64,000 nt of DNA from CAVVDT01 sp963747005 (GTDB lineage Bacteria > Pseudomonadota > Alphaproteobacteria > Rhizobiales > Aestuariivirgaceae), in NCBI GenBank assembly GCA_963747005.1, contig CAVVDT010000004.1:434001-498000 (forward strand). Direction: 5' to 3'. A model generated the notes under the pieces. It made no database searches and was not told the DNA's origin. It was given only the letters and a program-made list of their open reading frames with translations. Position 1 is the first letter of the stretch. Every line of letters starts with the position of its first letter. The translations under genes were made by a program, and so were the position numbers. Shown piece by piece: positions 25,988 to 34,165 of the stretch.

Positions 25988-26818
25988 ATGCGCTGGTATG
26001 CGAGTGTCATCTACTTCGTCCTCTACCTGCCGATCGCCATCATCGTGATCTATTCGTTCAATAGCGGGCGCTATGCCATGGACTGGCAGGGCTTCTCCGT
26101 GCTGTGGTATTTCAAGGCTTTCGCCGACCCGTTTGCCATGCAGTCGCTGCGGACCAGCCTCACCGTCGGCCTGTGGACGGCATTCCTGGCCACGATCATC
26201 GGTACGCTCGCCGCCATCGGGCTCGAGCGCATGCGCGGCTGGCTCAGGCAGGTTTTCGACGGCCTTATCTACATCGCCATCATGGTGCCGGGGGTGGTGA
26301 TCGGCATCGCCACCCTGATTGCGTTTGTTACCGTGTTTGATGCCGTCAACCCGGCGCTCGCCCATATGTTCGGCGATCACGCACCGAAACTGCACATGGG
26401 CATACCCACCATCATCGGCGCCCATGTGCTGTTCAATCTCGCCGTCGTCATCCTCATCGTTCGCTCGCGCCTTGCCGGCATGGACAAGAGCCTGATCGAG
26501 GCCTCGGAGGACCTTTATGCGACCCCCTTCGGCACCTTCCGGCAGGTGGTCCTGCCGCTGCTGGCGCCGGCCATTATCGCCGGCTTCCTGTTGAGCTTCA
26601 CCTTCAGCTTTGAGGACTTCATCATCGCCTTCTTCGTTGCCGGGCCCAACAACACCCTGCCGATCTATATCTTCTCCTCCATTCGGCGCGGCATCACGCC
26701 TGAGATCAATGCCATCGGCACCGTGGTGCTCGTGGTATCGCTGACGCTCCTCATCTCCGCCCAGTTCCTGCTGCGCGGCAATACGCGCCGTGCTGCCGGC
26801 GGAGGGGCGGCGGCATGA
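25988..26818 (+). CDS. potC: Spermidine/putrescine-type ABC transporter permease (PotC-like)
   Basis: 276 residues with six membrane segments. The N-terminal VIYFVLYLPIAIIVIYSFNSGRYAMDWQGF pattern and the EAA loop LIEASEDLYATPFGTFRQVVLPLL are PotC features. Its stop overlaps the start of the SDR gene by 4 bp (ATGA), which ties that enzyme to the transporter operon. Confidence 0.9.
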   Translation: MRWYASVIYFVLYLPIAIIVIYSFNSGRYAMDWQGFSVLWYFKAFADPFAMQSLRTSLTVGLWTAFLATIIGTLAAIGLERMRGWLRQVFDGLIYIAIMVPGVVIGIATLIAFVTVFDAVNPALAHMFGDHAPKLHMGIPTIIGAHVLFNLAVVILIVRSRLAGMDKSLIEASEDLYATPFGTFRQVVLPLLAPAIIAGFLLSFTFSFEDFIIAFFVAGPNNTLPIYIFSSIRRGITPEINAIGTVVLVVSLTLLISAQFLLRGNTRRAAGGGAAA

Positions 26819-27576
26819 TCCTGAAGGAGCAGGTCGCCATCGTCACCGCCGCCGGCTCGGGTATCGGCCGGGCGGGCGCCTGCATTCTCGGCCGCCACGG
26901 CGCAACCGTCCTCGTCAGCGACCGCGACGAGGAGACCGCCGCCGAAACCGCAGGGCTGATTGTGGAGGACGGCGGCAGGGCGGAAGCCGTTGCACTCGAT
27001 GTCCTCGACGATGCGGCCGTTGCCCGCCTCATCGATCGGACGGCCGAAAGGTATGGGCGCATCGACATCGTTCATTCCCATGCCGGCATCCAGATCGAAG
27101 GCACGCTCGAAGAGGTTCGCCCGGGCGGCATGGATGACTCATGGCGTCTCAATGTGCGCTCTCACTTCATCCTTGCGCGCCACGCCGTGCCGCACATGAA
27201 GCGCCGGGGCAGTGGCTCCATCGTCATCACCTCGTCCAATTCCGGCGTGCTCTTTGACCGCGGCATGATCGCCTATGCCACCTCCAAGCATGCCGCCGTG
27301 GCCATGGTGCGCCAGATGGCGCTCGATTATGCCCGCTTCAATGTCCGGGTGAACGCCTTGTGTCCGGGCTGGGTCGATACCGCCTTCAACGAGCCCTTCA
27401 TGCGCCAGATGGGGGGCCGCAGTGAACTCGAGCGCTACGTGGCCGAGCAGATCCCCATGGGCCGCTGGGCCAGCGTCGACGAGATCGCGGAGGGCATCTT
27501 GTTCCTTGCCTCCAACCGCTCCTCCTTCATGACCGGCCAAGCCCTGGTCATCGACGGCGGTGAAAGTATCGCTTGA
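26815..27576 (+). CDS. Short-chain dehydrogenase/reductase (SDR), classical type
   Basis: 253 residues. The cofactor loop is TAAGSGIG (11-18), a variant of TGxxxGIG. The usual NNAG is replaced by HSHAG, while the catalytic Ser region (VITSSNSG) and YATSK are intact, so activity is expected. The C-terminal FLASNRSSFMTGQALVIDGG is standard. Translationally coupled to potC, it is likely to oxidise or reduce an imported compound or its product; the substrate cannot be told. Confidence 0.9.
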   Translation: MILKEQVAIVTAAGSGIGRAGACILGRHGATVLVSDRDEETAAETAGLIVEDGGRAEAVALDVLDDAAVARLIDRTAERYGRIDIVHSHAGIQIEGTLEEVRPGGMDDSWRLNVRSHFILARHAVPHMKRRGSGSIVITSSNSGVLFDRGMIAYATSKHAAVAMVRQMALDYARFNVRVNALCPGWVDTAFNEPFMRQMGGRSELERYVAEQIPMGRWASVDEIAEGILFLASNRSSFMTGQALVIDGGESIA

Positions 27577-27733
27577 GGCCTGGTCCATGTCGGTGTGACC
27601 GACCGGCATCAGCCTCGAGCCAGCCCAACTTGGCTTGATGCTGGCCGTTTCCAGCGTGGAAGCCAGATCGGATTTATTTGCCTCCGGCGCCAACGGTGCT
27701 CCGGGACCGAAGCTTGGGCCGCCGGCTCTATCC

Positions 27734-27839
27734 CGATCTTCTCCTTAGCCGAATGGCGCTTGCGGATCTTGCGGGGAATGTCCCGGATCGTGCTCAAGTC
27801 GGCCGCGTCCCTGGTATCCTTCGGATTCTGTCTCATCTT
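27734..27839 (-). mobile_element. IS3-family OrfA-like transposase remnant
   Basis: On the minus strand a short frame reads ...IRDIPRKIRKRHSAKEKIGI, close to the conserved start of the IS3-family OrfA helix-turn-helix (IRRxxRKxxSAEEKIRIV). The similarity ends abruptly and no OrfB is present. The rest of the 369-bp gap (27577-27945) holds no gene that can be supported. Confidence 0.5.
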
Positions 27840-27945
27840 CACGCGTCCATGGCTGTGATGAGCCAGAAATCCTCCGTGCTGAAAATCCCTCAAGATGTCC
27901 CGATGATGCTGACTTCAAACATCCCGGATTGTCGGGCAGCCGTTC

Positions 27946-29358
27946 TCACACTGGCGGCAGAGGGAGTGTGAAGGCCGGCTCGGCATTTACGGCCGCGGCT
28001 GCGGCGAACATGGTCCTTTCGTCGAAATAGCGTCCGATGAACTGCACTCCCATCGGCAGGCCCTGGCTGTGCATGCCGCTGGGCAGTGTGACGGCGGGAT
28101 GACCGGACATATTGAAGAAGGTGGTGTAGCGCGTGATGGCGTTGCCGACGGGTTCGCTCCGGCCGCCGGTGGTCACCATCGCCTCTGCGAGCCGCGGCGC
28201 GATGATGGGCGTAGCCGGTGTCACGACGACGTCGACATCTGAGAACGCGGCGTTGGTCTGTTGGCGATATTGCACCAGCATCCGCCGCGCACGCACATAG
28301 TGTTCGGCCAGCAGGCACTGTCCCAGGGCGAGGCCGGCGCGAAGGTCCGCCCCATAGAGATCGCCGCGCTCATCGAGATAGCGCGTATGGAAGCTGATCG
28401 CCTCCGGCATCTGGAGGCTGAGCGATACCGTCCTTGCATGTTCCACGGACGGCAGATCGATATCGACGAGCCGGGCGCCCGCGGTTTCCATGAAAGGCAA
28501 TACCCGTTCACTGGCGCGCAGGATCTCATCGTCGCAATCGTCGCAATATAAGCTGCGCGGCACGCCGATGCTGAGGTCGGCAAGCGCAATGTCCGAAAAG
28601 TCGTCATAGTCGTCGACGGGCTCAGCCGCGCAGGCGGGATCGCGCGCGTCGAATCCCGCCACCACGCCAAGCATCAGTGCCGCATCGCTTATCGAGCGTG
28701 CCAGGATGCCGACGTGATCGAGGGTCCAGCAATAGGGTATGACGCCGTGCGTCGGAATCCTGCCGATGGTGGGTTTCAGCCCGGCGATGCCCGAGAGCGC
28801 CGCCGGTGCGCGCACCGAACCGCCGGTATCGGTTCCGAAAGCCGCCGGCGCCAGACCGAAGGCGACCGCCGCCGCCGATCCGCTGCTCGAACCTCCGGCC
28901 AGCCGCTTCGGGTCGTAGGCATTTATGGCCGTTCCGTAGGTCGGATTCTCGCCCGTCGCGCCATAGGCGAATTCATGCAGGTTAGTCTTTCCCAGACTGA
29001 CGGCACCGGCAGCGAACATGCGTTCGATGAGGCAGGCATGCGTCTCGGCGACATTGTCGGCCAGCACGCGGGACCCGCCGGTCGTCGCGACCCCGGCGAT
29101 GTCGATCATATCCTTGGACGCAAAAGGAATGCCGCTGAGTGCACCTCCCGTGACCTCGCCGGCACGCGCACTGTCGGCCTGGCGAGCGCTTTCACGGGCG
29201 GTTTCGGTTGTGACTTCGATGAAGGCCCGCACCGTGTCGTTGTAACGCCGGATACGACCCAGGTAGATGTCGGTCAGTTCCAGGCTGGAGATGCCGCCCT
29301 TTGCAATGTCGCGGCGCAGCGCCGATACCGGGCTGAAGGCGATGGCATCGTCGCTCAC
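27946..29358 (-). CDS. Amidase (amidase-signature family)
   Basis: 470 residues with the complete amidase signature. The catalytic Lys is K82 (ASKDMID), the cis-Ser is S158 in GGSSSGSAAAVA, and the nucleophile is S181 in GTDTGGSVRAPA. Length and features fit the AtzE/GatA-like subgroup that hydrolyses amides such as carboxamides, biuret-type or allophanate-type substrates. It overlaps by 4 bp a small 72-residue gene that resembles the AtzG/GatC partner of such amidases, so a heteromeric enzyme is likely. The upstream M24 hydrolase gene is on the same strand about 50 bp further. The exact substrate is unknown. Confidence 0.9.
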   Translation of the reverse strand: MSDDAIAFSPVSALRRDIAKGGISSLELTDIYLGRIRRYNDTVRAFIEVTTETARESARQADSARAGEVTGGALSGIPFASKDMIDIAGVATTGGSRVLADNVAETHACLIERMFAAGAVSLGKTNLHEFAYGATGENPTYGTAINAYDPKRLAGGSSSGSAAAVAFGLAPAAFGTDTGGSVRAPAALSGIAGLKPTIGRIPTHGVIPYCWTLDHVGILARSISDAALMLGVVAGFDARDPACAAEPVDDYDDFSDIALADLSIGVPRSLYCDDCDDEILRASERVLPFMETAGARLVDIDLPSVEHARTVSLSLQMPEAISFHTRYLDERGDLYGADLRAGLALGQCLLAEHYVRARRMLVQYRQQTNAAFSDVDVVVTPATPIIAPRLAEAMVTTGGRSEPVGNAITRYTTFFNMSGHPAVTLPSGMHSQGLPMGVQFIGRYFDERTMFAAAAAVNAEPAFTLPLPPV

Positions 29359-29573
29359 TTTCTGGGCGCCTGTCTTTGCACGCCCTGAGCGGGTGCGATG
29401 AAGCCGAGATCGGTCTTGCGGAGCCGTTCGAGCGCCTCCAGCAGGTCCTGAAAGCCGGTGATGATGCCGCGCCTGGGCATGACAAGCTCATCGAGCTCCT
29501 CCTTGCTCCAGGCATTTGAAGCGAGCTGTGCCGTCAGGTTTTCGAGCGTCTCGCGTGTCAGCTTTTGCATCAC
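29355..29573 (-). CDS. Small AtzG/GatC-like putative amidase partner
   Basis: 72 residues, MMQKLTRETLENL at the start, then a helical segment PRRGIITGFQDLLEALERLR and an ending with Pro/Ala (FIAPAQG). Size, helix-Pro-tail layout and 4-bp overlap with the amidase resemble AtzG (DUF4089-type) and GatC, small subunits that wrap around their amidase partner. Sequence identity is weak to the eye, so this is mostly a contextual call. It lies 48 bp downstream of the M24 hydrolase gene. Confidence 0.6.
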   Translation of the reverse strand: MMQKLTRETLENLTAQLASNAWSKEELDELVMPRRGIITGFQDLLEALERLRKTDLGFIAPAQGVQRQAPRK

Positions 29574-29621
29574 CTCTCCCCTCGTTCGAACGCTCGTTGC
29601 ACCGCACGCGTCGCCAGTCGG

Positions 29622-30779
29622 CTAGCGCACGATCAGCGTCTCGGGCGTTACCTTGGTCAGGACCTCCGCCCCTCCTTCGCCCAGCATGACCGTGTTGGAA
29701 ATGAAATAGTCGACCACGCCGGTGTTGGTGAACCATGAATGGGCATGGAACGTCATGCCGACCTTGAGCTCCAGCGACGAGTTGGGCGCAAGGCTGGTGA
29801 CCATGCTGCCGCCGGTCCAGCTTGGCGGAAACCCGATCCCCACCAGATAGCCGCAATGATGGCGTTCGTAAGTCTCAAGCCCGGCACTTCTGGCGACCTC
29901 GCGCCAGGCGGCATAGACCTCGCCCGCCCTGGCGCCTGGCCGGATCGCATCGCAAATGGCCGCCATACCGGCTATGGCCAGTTCTGCCGATCTTTGGGCT
30001 CCCTCAGGTGCCCTGCCGACATAGACGATGCGCCCCATGGGGGCCTGGTACTTCCGGTGGGCCGCGGCGACCTCGAGAAAGACGGCATCACCGTTCCTGA
30101 ACACGTCGCCGCGCCAGGTCGTGTGTTCTTCGCCAAGCCGCGTCGTCGGGCGGATGAAGGGGCCGAAACCGGGATATTCGCTGCCTGCTAGGATCATGGC
30201 GCGATGGCATTCGGCAGCAACCTCATAGTCGCTCGCCCCGTCATGGATAGCATCGATGGCCGCCATCGTGCCGGCGTCGGCGGCGATTGCGGCCTTGCGG
30301 GTGTAGTCCATTTCAAGCGGCGACTTGACCAGCCGCAACCCATCCACCAGGCCGGATGCATCGCGCCATGCGATGTCGCTGGCGTCTTGCTGAATTTTTT
30401 CGGCGATGCGCGGTGTCAGGAAGAGGCTGCGCTTTTCCATCCCCACCCGGCCGTGGCGCAATCCCGCCTCGGTGAGCGCCCTGACCGCAAAATCGGCCGG
30501 ATCCTCGTGATCGGCATGGCCGAGAAAGCGGGCATTGGTCACCTGATTGGCAATCGTGATCCGCTCCATGGCGCGCGCGATGAGGATCATGTCGCCGTCA
30601 CGCGGCACCACCAGCATGTGGCAGGCAAAGAACCCCCAGTGATCGAGCGCCGTGAGGTAGTACAAATTTTCCGGCACGCTGATCAGGAGGCCGTCGAGGT
30701 CCTCCTGCGTCATCCTTGCGCGCACATTTGCCAACCGCTGGCTCAGTTCCTCGGGCGGAAAGACGAAATACCCAGACAT
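29622..30779 (-). CDS. M24 pita-bread hydrolase, creatinase/ectoine hydrolase (DoeA)-like
   Basis: 385 residues from the ATG at 30779 (MSGYFVFPPEELSQRL). An upstream extension of the frame has no family similarity and crosses the operator region. The N-terminal creatinase-type domain (LDGLLISVPENLYYLTALDHWG) is followed by the pita-bread domain. The metal-ligand positions of true aminopeptidases are not kept: LEVAAAHRKYQAPMGRI replaces the two-Asp segment, and CGYLVGIGFPPSW replaces the His segment, as in metal-free creatinase/DoeA enzymes. It is divergent from the Ehu-like transporter, with a shared pair of palindromes, so it probably hydrolyses the imported ring or amide compound. Confidence 0.85.
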   Translation of the reverse strand: MSGYFVFPPEELSQRLANVRARMTQEDLDGLLISVPENLYYLTALDHWGFFACHMLVVPRDGDMILIARAMERITIANQVTNARFLGHADHEDPADFAVRALTEAGLRHGRVGMEKRSLFLTPRIAEKIQQDASDIAWRDASGLVDGLRLVKSPLEMDYTRKAAIAADAGTMAAIDAIHDGASDYEVAAECHRAMILAGSEYPGFGPFIRPTTRLGEEHTTWRGDVFRNGDAVFLEVAAAHRKYQAPMGRIVYVGRAPEGAQRSAELAIAGMAAICDAIRPGARAGEVYAAWREVARSAGLETYERHHCGYLVGIGFPPSWTGGSMVTSLAPNSSLELKVGMTFHAHSWFTNTGVVDYFISNTVMLGEGGAEVLTKVTPETLIVR

Positions 30780-30806
30780 CTGTGCACCTGCCACGCTATC
30801 ATTCAA

Positions 30807-30816
30807 TGGTATACCA
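30807..30816. promoter_or_regulatory. Operator candidate 1, TGGTATACCA
   Basis: A perfect 10-bp palindrome 28 bp upstream of the M24 hydrolase ATG. It is identical to the copy at 30992-31001. The form TGGT-AT-ACCA fits the operator style of FadR/FCD-type GntR regulators, and such a regulator is encoded at 35040-35702. Confidence 0.65.
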
Positions 30817-30991
30817 ATATGGGCGACCCTAGTGTCGCCCCACAGTGCTGTCAATGCTGCCACTTTGCGTCTGGCATGGAAAAATTGCTGATAATGGCCC
30901 ACTTTCTTACGAGTTGGGCCAGATTTCACCTGCTGAAGTGATTTCCACAAGGTGGATGGAGAAATTGCTTTACAGGAGGGATTAAATTTGT

Positions 30992-31001
30992 TGGTATACC
31001 A
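30992..31001. promoter_or_regulatory. Operator candidate 2, TGGTATACCA
   Basis: The second exact copy of the palindrome, 41 bp upstream of the ehuB-like ATG, in an AT-rich stretch. With copy 1 it brackets the 262-bp divergent region so that each transcription direction has one site near its start. Confidence 0.65.
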
Positions 31002-31041
31002 TCCGAGTGACGCCTGATCACAAAAAGGAAGGAGTTTGGAC

Positions 31042-31893
31042 ATGTCACTGAACAAGCGTGCTTTTCTCGCCGGTGCTACGACCTTGGCGGTGCTTGCCAC
31101 GAGCGCCGGCCTTGCCCGCGCCGACAGCATCACGGACCGGGTGAAGGCCGGAAAGTCGATTCGCATCGGTTTCGCCAACGAGCGGCCCTTTGCCTATCCG
31201 GCCGATGACGGCAGTCCCAAGGGCTTTGTCAACGCCTATGTGCTCGGCGTCCTGCACGAGATGGGCTACGACAAGATCGAGCCGGTGCAGACCGACTGGG
31301 GCGGACTGATCCCGGGGCTGCAGGCCGGTCGCTTCGACATCATCACGGGCGGGATGAACATCCTGCATTCGCGTTGCGAGAACGTGGCGTTCTCGCAGCC
31401 CATGGCAAAGGTCGGCGATGCATTCATCGTCGCCAAGGGCAACCCCAAACACATCGAGACCTACCAGGACATCAAGGACAAGAACGCCATCCTGGTGACC
31501 GGCGCCGGCTATAGCACCGTCGAGAATGCCAAGGCGGCAGGCGTGCCGGACAGCAGCATCATGCAGGTGCCGGGTCCGACCGAGATTCTCGCCGCCGTCA
31601 AGGCGGGTCGTGCCGATGCCGGCGGGATGACCTTCTTTGCCGCGCAGCAGCTGGCGCAAGGCTCGAACGGTGCCGTGGATGTGACCGACCCCAGCAAGCT
31701 GCCGGAAAAATCGGTCAACTGGGTGGGCATCGGCTTCAGGAAGGCGGACAAGGATTTCGTGGCCAAGTTCAACGCGGCGCAGAAAAAGTATCTTGGCACA
31801 CCCGCGATGATGAAGGCGGTGGCCGAATACGGCTACACCAAGGCCTCGCTGCCGGGTGACAAGGCACTCGCCTGGGTCTGCCAGAACCGTTGA
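31042..31893 (+). CDS. Ectoine-type ABC transporter substrate-binding protein (EhuB-like)
   Basis: 283 residues from the ATG at 31042 (GGAAGGAG upstream; an in-frame TTG six bases earlier is ignored). Signal peptide 1-27 ends ...AGLARA-DSI. The mature part (IRIGFANERPFAYPADDG, WGGLIPGLQAGRFDIITGGMNI, RCENVAFSQP) follows the EhuB pattern of family-3 binding proteins. It heads the rightward operon ehuB-C-D-A-like plus PhyH. EhuB proteins bind ectoine and hydroxyectoine. Whether this one does is not certain, because the usual eut/doe catabolic set is not complete here. Confidence 0.82.
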   Translation: MSLNKRAFLAGATTLAVLATSAGLARADSITDRVKAGKSIRIGFANERPFAYPADDGSPKGFVNAYVLGVLHEMGYDKIEPVQTDWGGLIPGLQAGRFDIITGGMNILHSRCENVAFSQPMAKVGDAFIVAKGNPKHIETYQDIKDKNAILVTGAGYSTVENAKAAGVPDSSIMQVPGPTEILAAVKAGRADAGGMTFFAAQQLAQGSNGAVDVTDPSKLPEKSVNWVGIGFRKADKDFVAKFNAAQKKYLGTPAMMKAVAEYGYTKASLPGDKALAWVCQNR

Positions 31894-31947
31894 GGCTTTC
31901 GGGGCGCGCGGGACCGCCTCGCGCCCCCTGCACCAAAGGGGCAGGCC

Positions 31948-32613
31948 ATGTCGTACTGGGAGTTCCTGCAAACATTCGGCCAGCGCTTCCTCGCGGGAAC
32001 GCTGGTCACCGCCGAGCAGTTCGTGCTGGCGTCATTGCTGGCGATCTTCGCCGCCCTTATCGCCGGACTCGCCAGGCTATCGCGCAACCCGGCCATCAAC
32101 GGGACCGCGGTGGTCTATATCGAGATCTTCCGCGGCACCTCGCTGCTGGTGCAATTGTTCTGGGTCTTCTTCGTCCTGCCGCTGTTCGGCATCACTTTTC
32201 CCAAGTTCGTTGCCGGCTTCGTCTCGGTGGGGCTGAACGTCGGCGCTTACGGGGCCGAAATCGTCCGCGGGGCCATTCAGTCGGTGGCGCGGGGGCAGTA
32301 TGAGGCGGCAATCGCGCTCAATATGACATCGGCGCAGCGGATGCGGCGGATCATCCTGCCGCAGGCGCTACTGATCATGCTGCCGCCGTGGGGCAACCTG
32401 TTGATCGAACTTCTCAAGGGTACGGCGCTGGTCGCGCTGATCTCGGTCGCCGACCTGATGTTCCAAGCCAAGCAGATCAACGCGGCGAACTACCTGTCGG
32501 CGCAGGCCTTCGGTACTGCCTTGATCATCTACTATCTGCTGGCGCGGTTCCTCATCACGCCGGCGATGCGCTGGGCCGAACGGGCGGTGGCGCGCAAGAT
32601 GGGCATCACTTGA
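31948..32613 (+). CDS. PAAT-type ABC permease, EhuC-like
   Basis: 221 residues. YIEIFRGTSLLVQLFWVFFVLPLFG and GLNVGAYGAEIVRGAIQSV are close to EhuC. The EAA-type loop reads YEAAIALNMTSAQRMRRIILPQA. Five hydrophobic segments are visible. It lies three bases before the ehuD-like gene and forms half of the membrane channel. Confidence 0.85.
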   Translation: MSYWEFLQTFGQRFLAGTLVTAEQFVLASLLAIFAALIAGLARLSRNPAINGTAVVYIEIFRGTSLLVQLFWVFFVLPLFGITFPKFVAGFVSVGLNVGAYGAEIVRGAIQSVARGQYEAAIALNMTSAQRMRRIILPQALLIMLPPWGNLLIELLKGTALVALISVADLMFQAKQINAANYLSAQAFGTALIIYYLLARFLITPAMRWAERAVARKMGIT

Positions 32614-32616
32614 GCC

Positions 32617-33288
32617 ATGTTTCACTGGCGTTGGGATTTTGTCTGGCACATCCTGCCCCGATTGCTGCACGCGACGGTGAATACGCTTTTGGCGGCCGGC
32701 ATCGGCTATGCCATTGCGCTGGTGCTGGGGCTCGTGCTGGCGCTCGCGCAGCGCACGCCCTGGCACGTCCTGACCTGGGCGGTGCGGGAGGTGGTCGAAT
32801 TCGTCCGCTCGACACCGCTGGTGCTGCAGATCTTCTTCGTCTTCTACGTCTTTCCGCAGTTCGGCATCCGCCTTTCGCCCTGGATTTCGGGCATGATCGC
32901 CATCGGGCTGCACTATGCCGCCTATCTCTCCGAGGTCTACCGGGCCGGCCTCGATGGCGTGCCGCGTGGCCAATGGGAGGCGTGCCGGGCGCTCAATCTC
33001 TCGACCGGACGCACTTACTTCCGCATCATCATTCCGCAGGCCCTGCCGATCGCGCTTCCCGGCATGGGCAACTATCTCGTCGGCATCTTCAAGGACACGC
33101 CGATGCTGTCGGTGATCGGGGTGGCGGAACTGATGCACACCGCCAACGCCATCGGCGCGGAGAACTACCGCTTCCTCGAGCCCTACACCATGGTGGGCGT
33201 GATCTTCCTCCTAATATCGTTGCCCACGGCGGCCGGATTGCGCTGGCTCGAGGCCGCGGTACGCCGGGCGCTGGGCATGGCCAAATAG
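32617..33288 (+). CDS. PAAT-type ABC permease, EhuD-like
   Basis: 223 residues. VVEFVRSTPLVLQIFFVFYVFPQFG, HYAAYLSEVYRAGLDGVPRG and QWEACRALNLSTGRTYFRIIIPQA match the EhuD/HisM pattern. It forms the other half of the channel with the preceding gene. A 19-bp gap with a purine-rich ribosome site leads to the ATPase. Confidence 0.85.
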   Translation: MFHWRWDFVWHILPRLLHATVNTLLAAGIGYAIALVLGLVLALAQRTPWHVLTWAVREVVEFVRSTPLVLQIFFVFYVFPQFGIRLSPWISGMIAIGLHYAAYLSEVYRAGLDGVPRGQWEACRALNLSTGRTYFRIIIPQALPIALPGMGNYLVGIFKDTPMLSVIGVAELMHTANAIGAENYRFLEPYTMVGVIFLLISLPTAAGLRWLEAAVRRALGMAK

Positions 33289-33307
33289 GACAACGAGGAG
33301 GACCGGC

Positions 33308-34120
33308 ATGAGCGATCAGAGCTATCCGCTGGAACTGACCGGCAGCGACATGCCGATGGTGCGCTTTGCCAACGTCACCAAGAGCTACGGTCCGTTGACC
33401 GTCCTCGATAGCCTCGACATCGACATTGCCCCGCACGAAATGGTGTCGATTATCGGACCGTCCGGTTCCGGCAAGACCACGGTCTTGCGCATGCTGATGA
33501 CGCTGGAGACCATCAATGAAGGTGTCATCTATGTGAACGGCAAGCCCCTCACCCATATGCCGCGCAACGGCGGCCTGGTGCGCGCCGATGAGAGCTACAT
33601 GCGCAAGCAGCGCATGAATGTCGGCATGGTGTTCCAGCACTTCAACCTGTTTCCCCACATGACGGCGCTGGAAAACTGCATGGAAGCGCCCGTCCAGGTG
33701 CTCAAGATGAAGAAGGACGAGGCACGCGAGCGCTCCGTCGAACTGCTCAAGATGGTGGGCCTTCAGGACAAGATGAACCAGCACCCGGCGCGCCTGTCGG
33801 GCGGCCAGCAGCAGCGCGTCGCCATCGCCCGGGCGCTCGCCATGCGCCCCAAGGTGATGCTGCTCGACGAGGTAACATCGGCGCTCGACCCGGAAGTCAT
33901 CACCGAAGTGCTGAACGTCATCCGCTACCTCAACAAGGAATACAAGCTGACCATGCTGATGGTCACGCATCAGATGGGTTTTGCCAAGGAAATCTCCGAC
34001 CGCGTATGCTTCTTCTTCGCCGGCAAGATTGCCGAACAGGGCCCGCCCGACCAGATCTTCGGCGATCCACAGAACGAGCGCACCAAACAGTTCCTGCGCG
34101 CCGTACTCGATGCGACCTGA
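33308..34120 (+). CDS. PAAT-type ABC ATP-binding protein, EhuA-like
   Basis: 270 residues. Walker A GPSGSGKTT is near residue 54, the signature LSGGQQQRVAIARAL follows, Walker B is VMLLDEVTSALDPE (with V replacing the usual A or P after DE), and the switch His is in MVTHQMGFAKEISDRV. It has the 15-residue insertion before the Q-loop (RADESYMRKQRMNVGMVFQ) common in Ehu and similar ATPases. It energises the permease pair and is last of the transport genes; the PhyH gene follows by 45 bp. Confidence 0.87.
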   Translation: MSDQSYPLELTGSDMPMVRFANVTKSYGPLTVLDSLDIDIAPHEMVSIIGPSGSGKTTVLRMLMTLETINEGVIYVNGKPLTHMPRNGGLVRADESYMRKQRMNVGMVFQHFNLFPHMTALENCMEAPVQVLKMKKDEARERSVELLKMVGLQDKMNQHPARLSGGQQQRVAIARALAMRPKVMLLDEVTSALDPEVITEVLNVIRYLNKEYKLTMLMVTHQMGFAKEISDRVCFFFAGKIAEQGPPDQIFGDPQNERTKQFLRAVLDAT

Positions 34121-34165
34121 ACATCGAAGGAAAGGACATGAGTTCAACATGACGAGGAGCATCCG

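Noticed and set aside
31036..31041. TTG start for the EhuB-like protein
   Set aside because: The ATG at 31042 has better spacing to the GGAAGGAG site, and the extra two residues add nothing.
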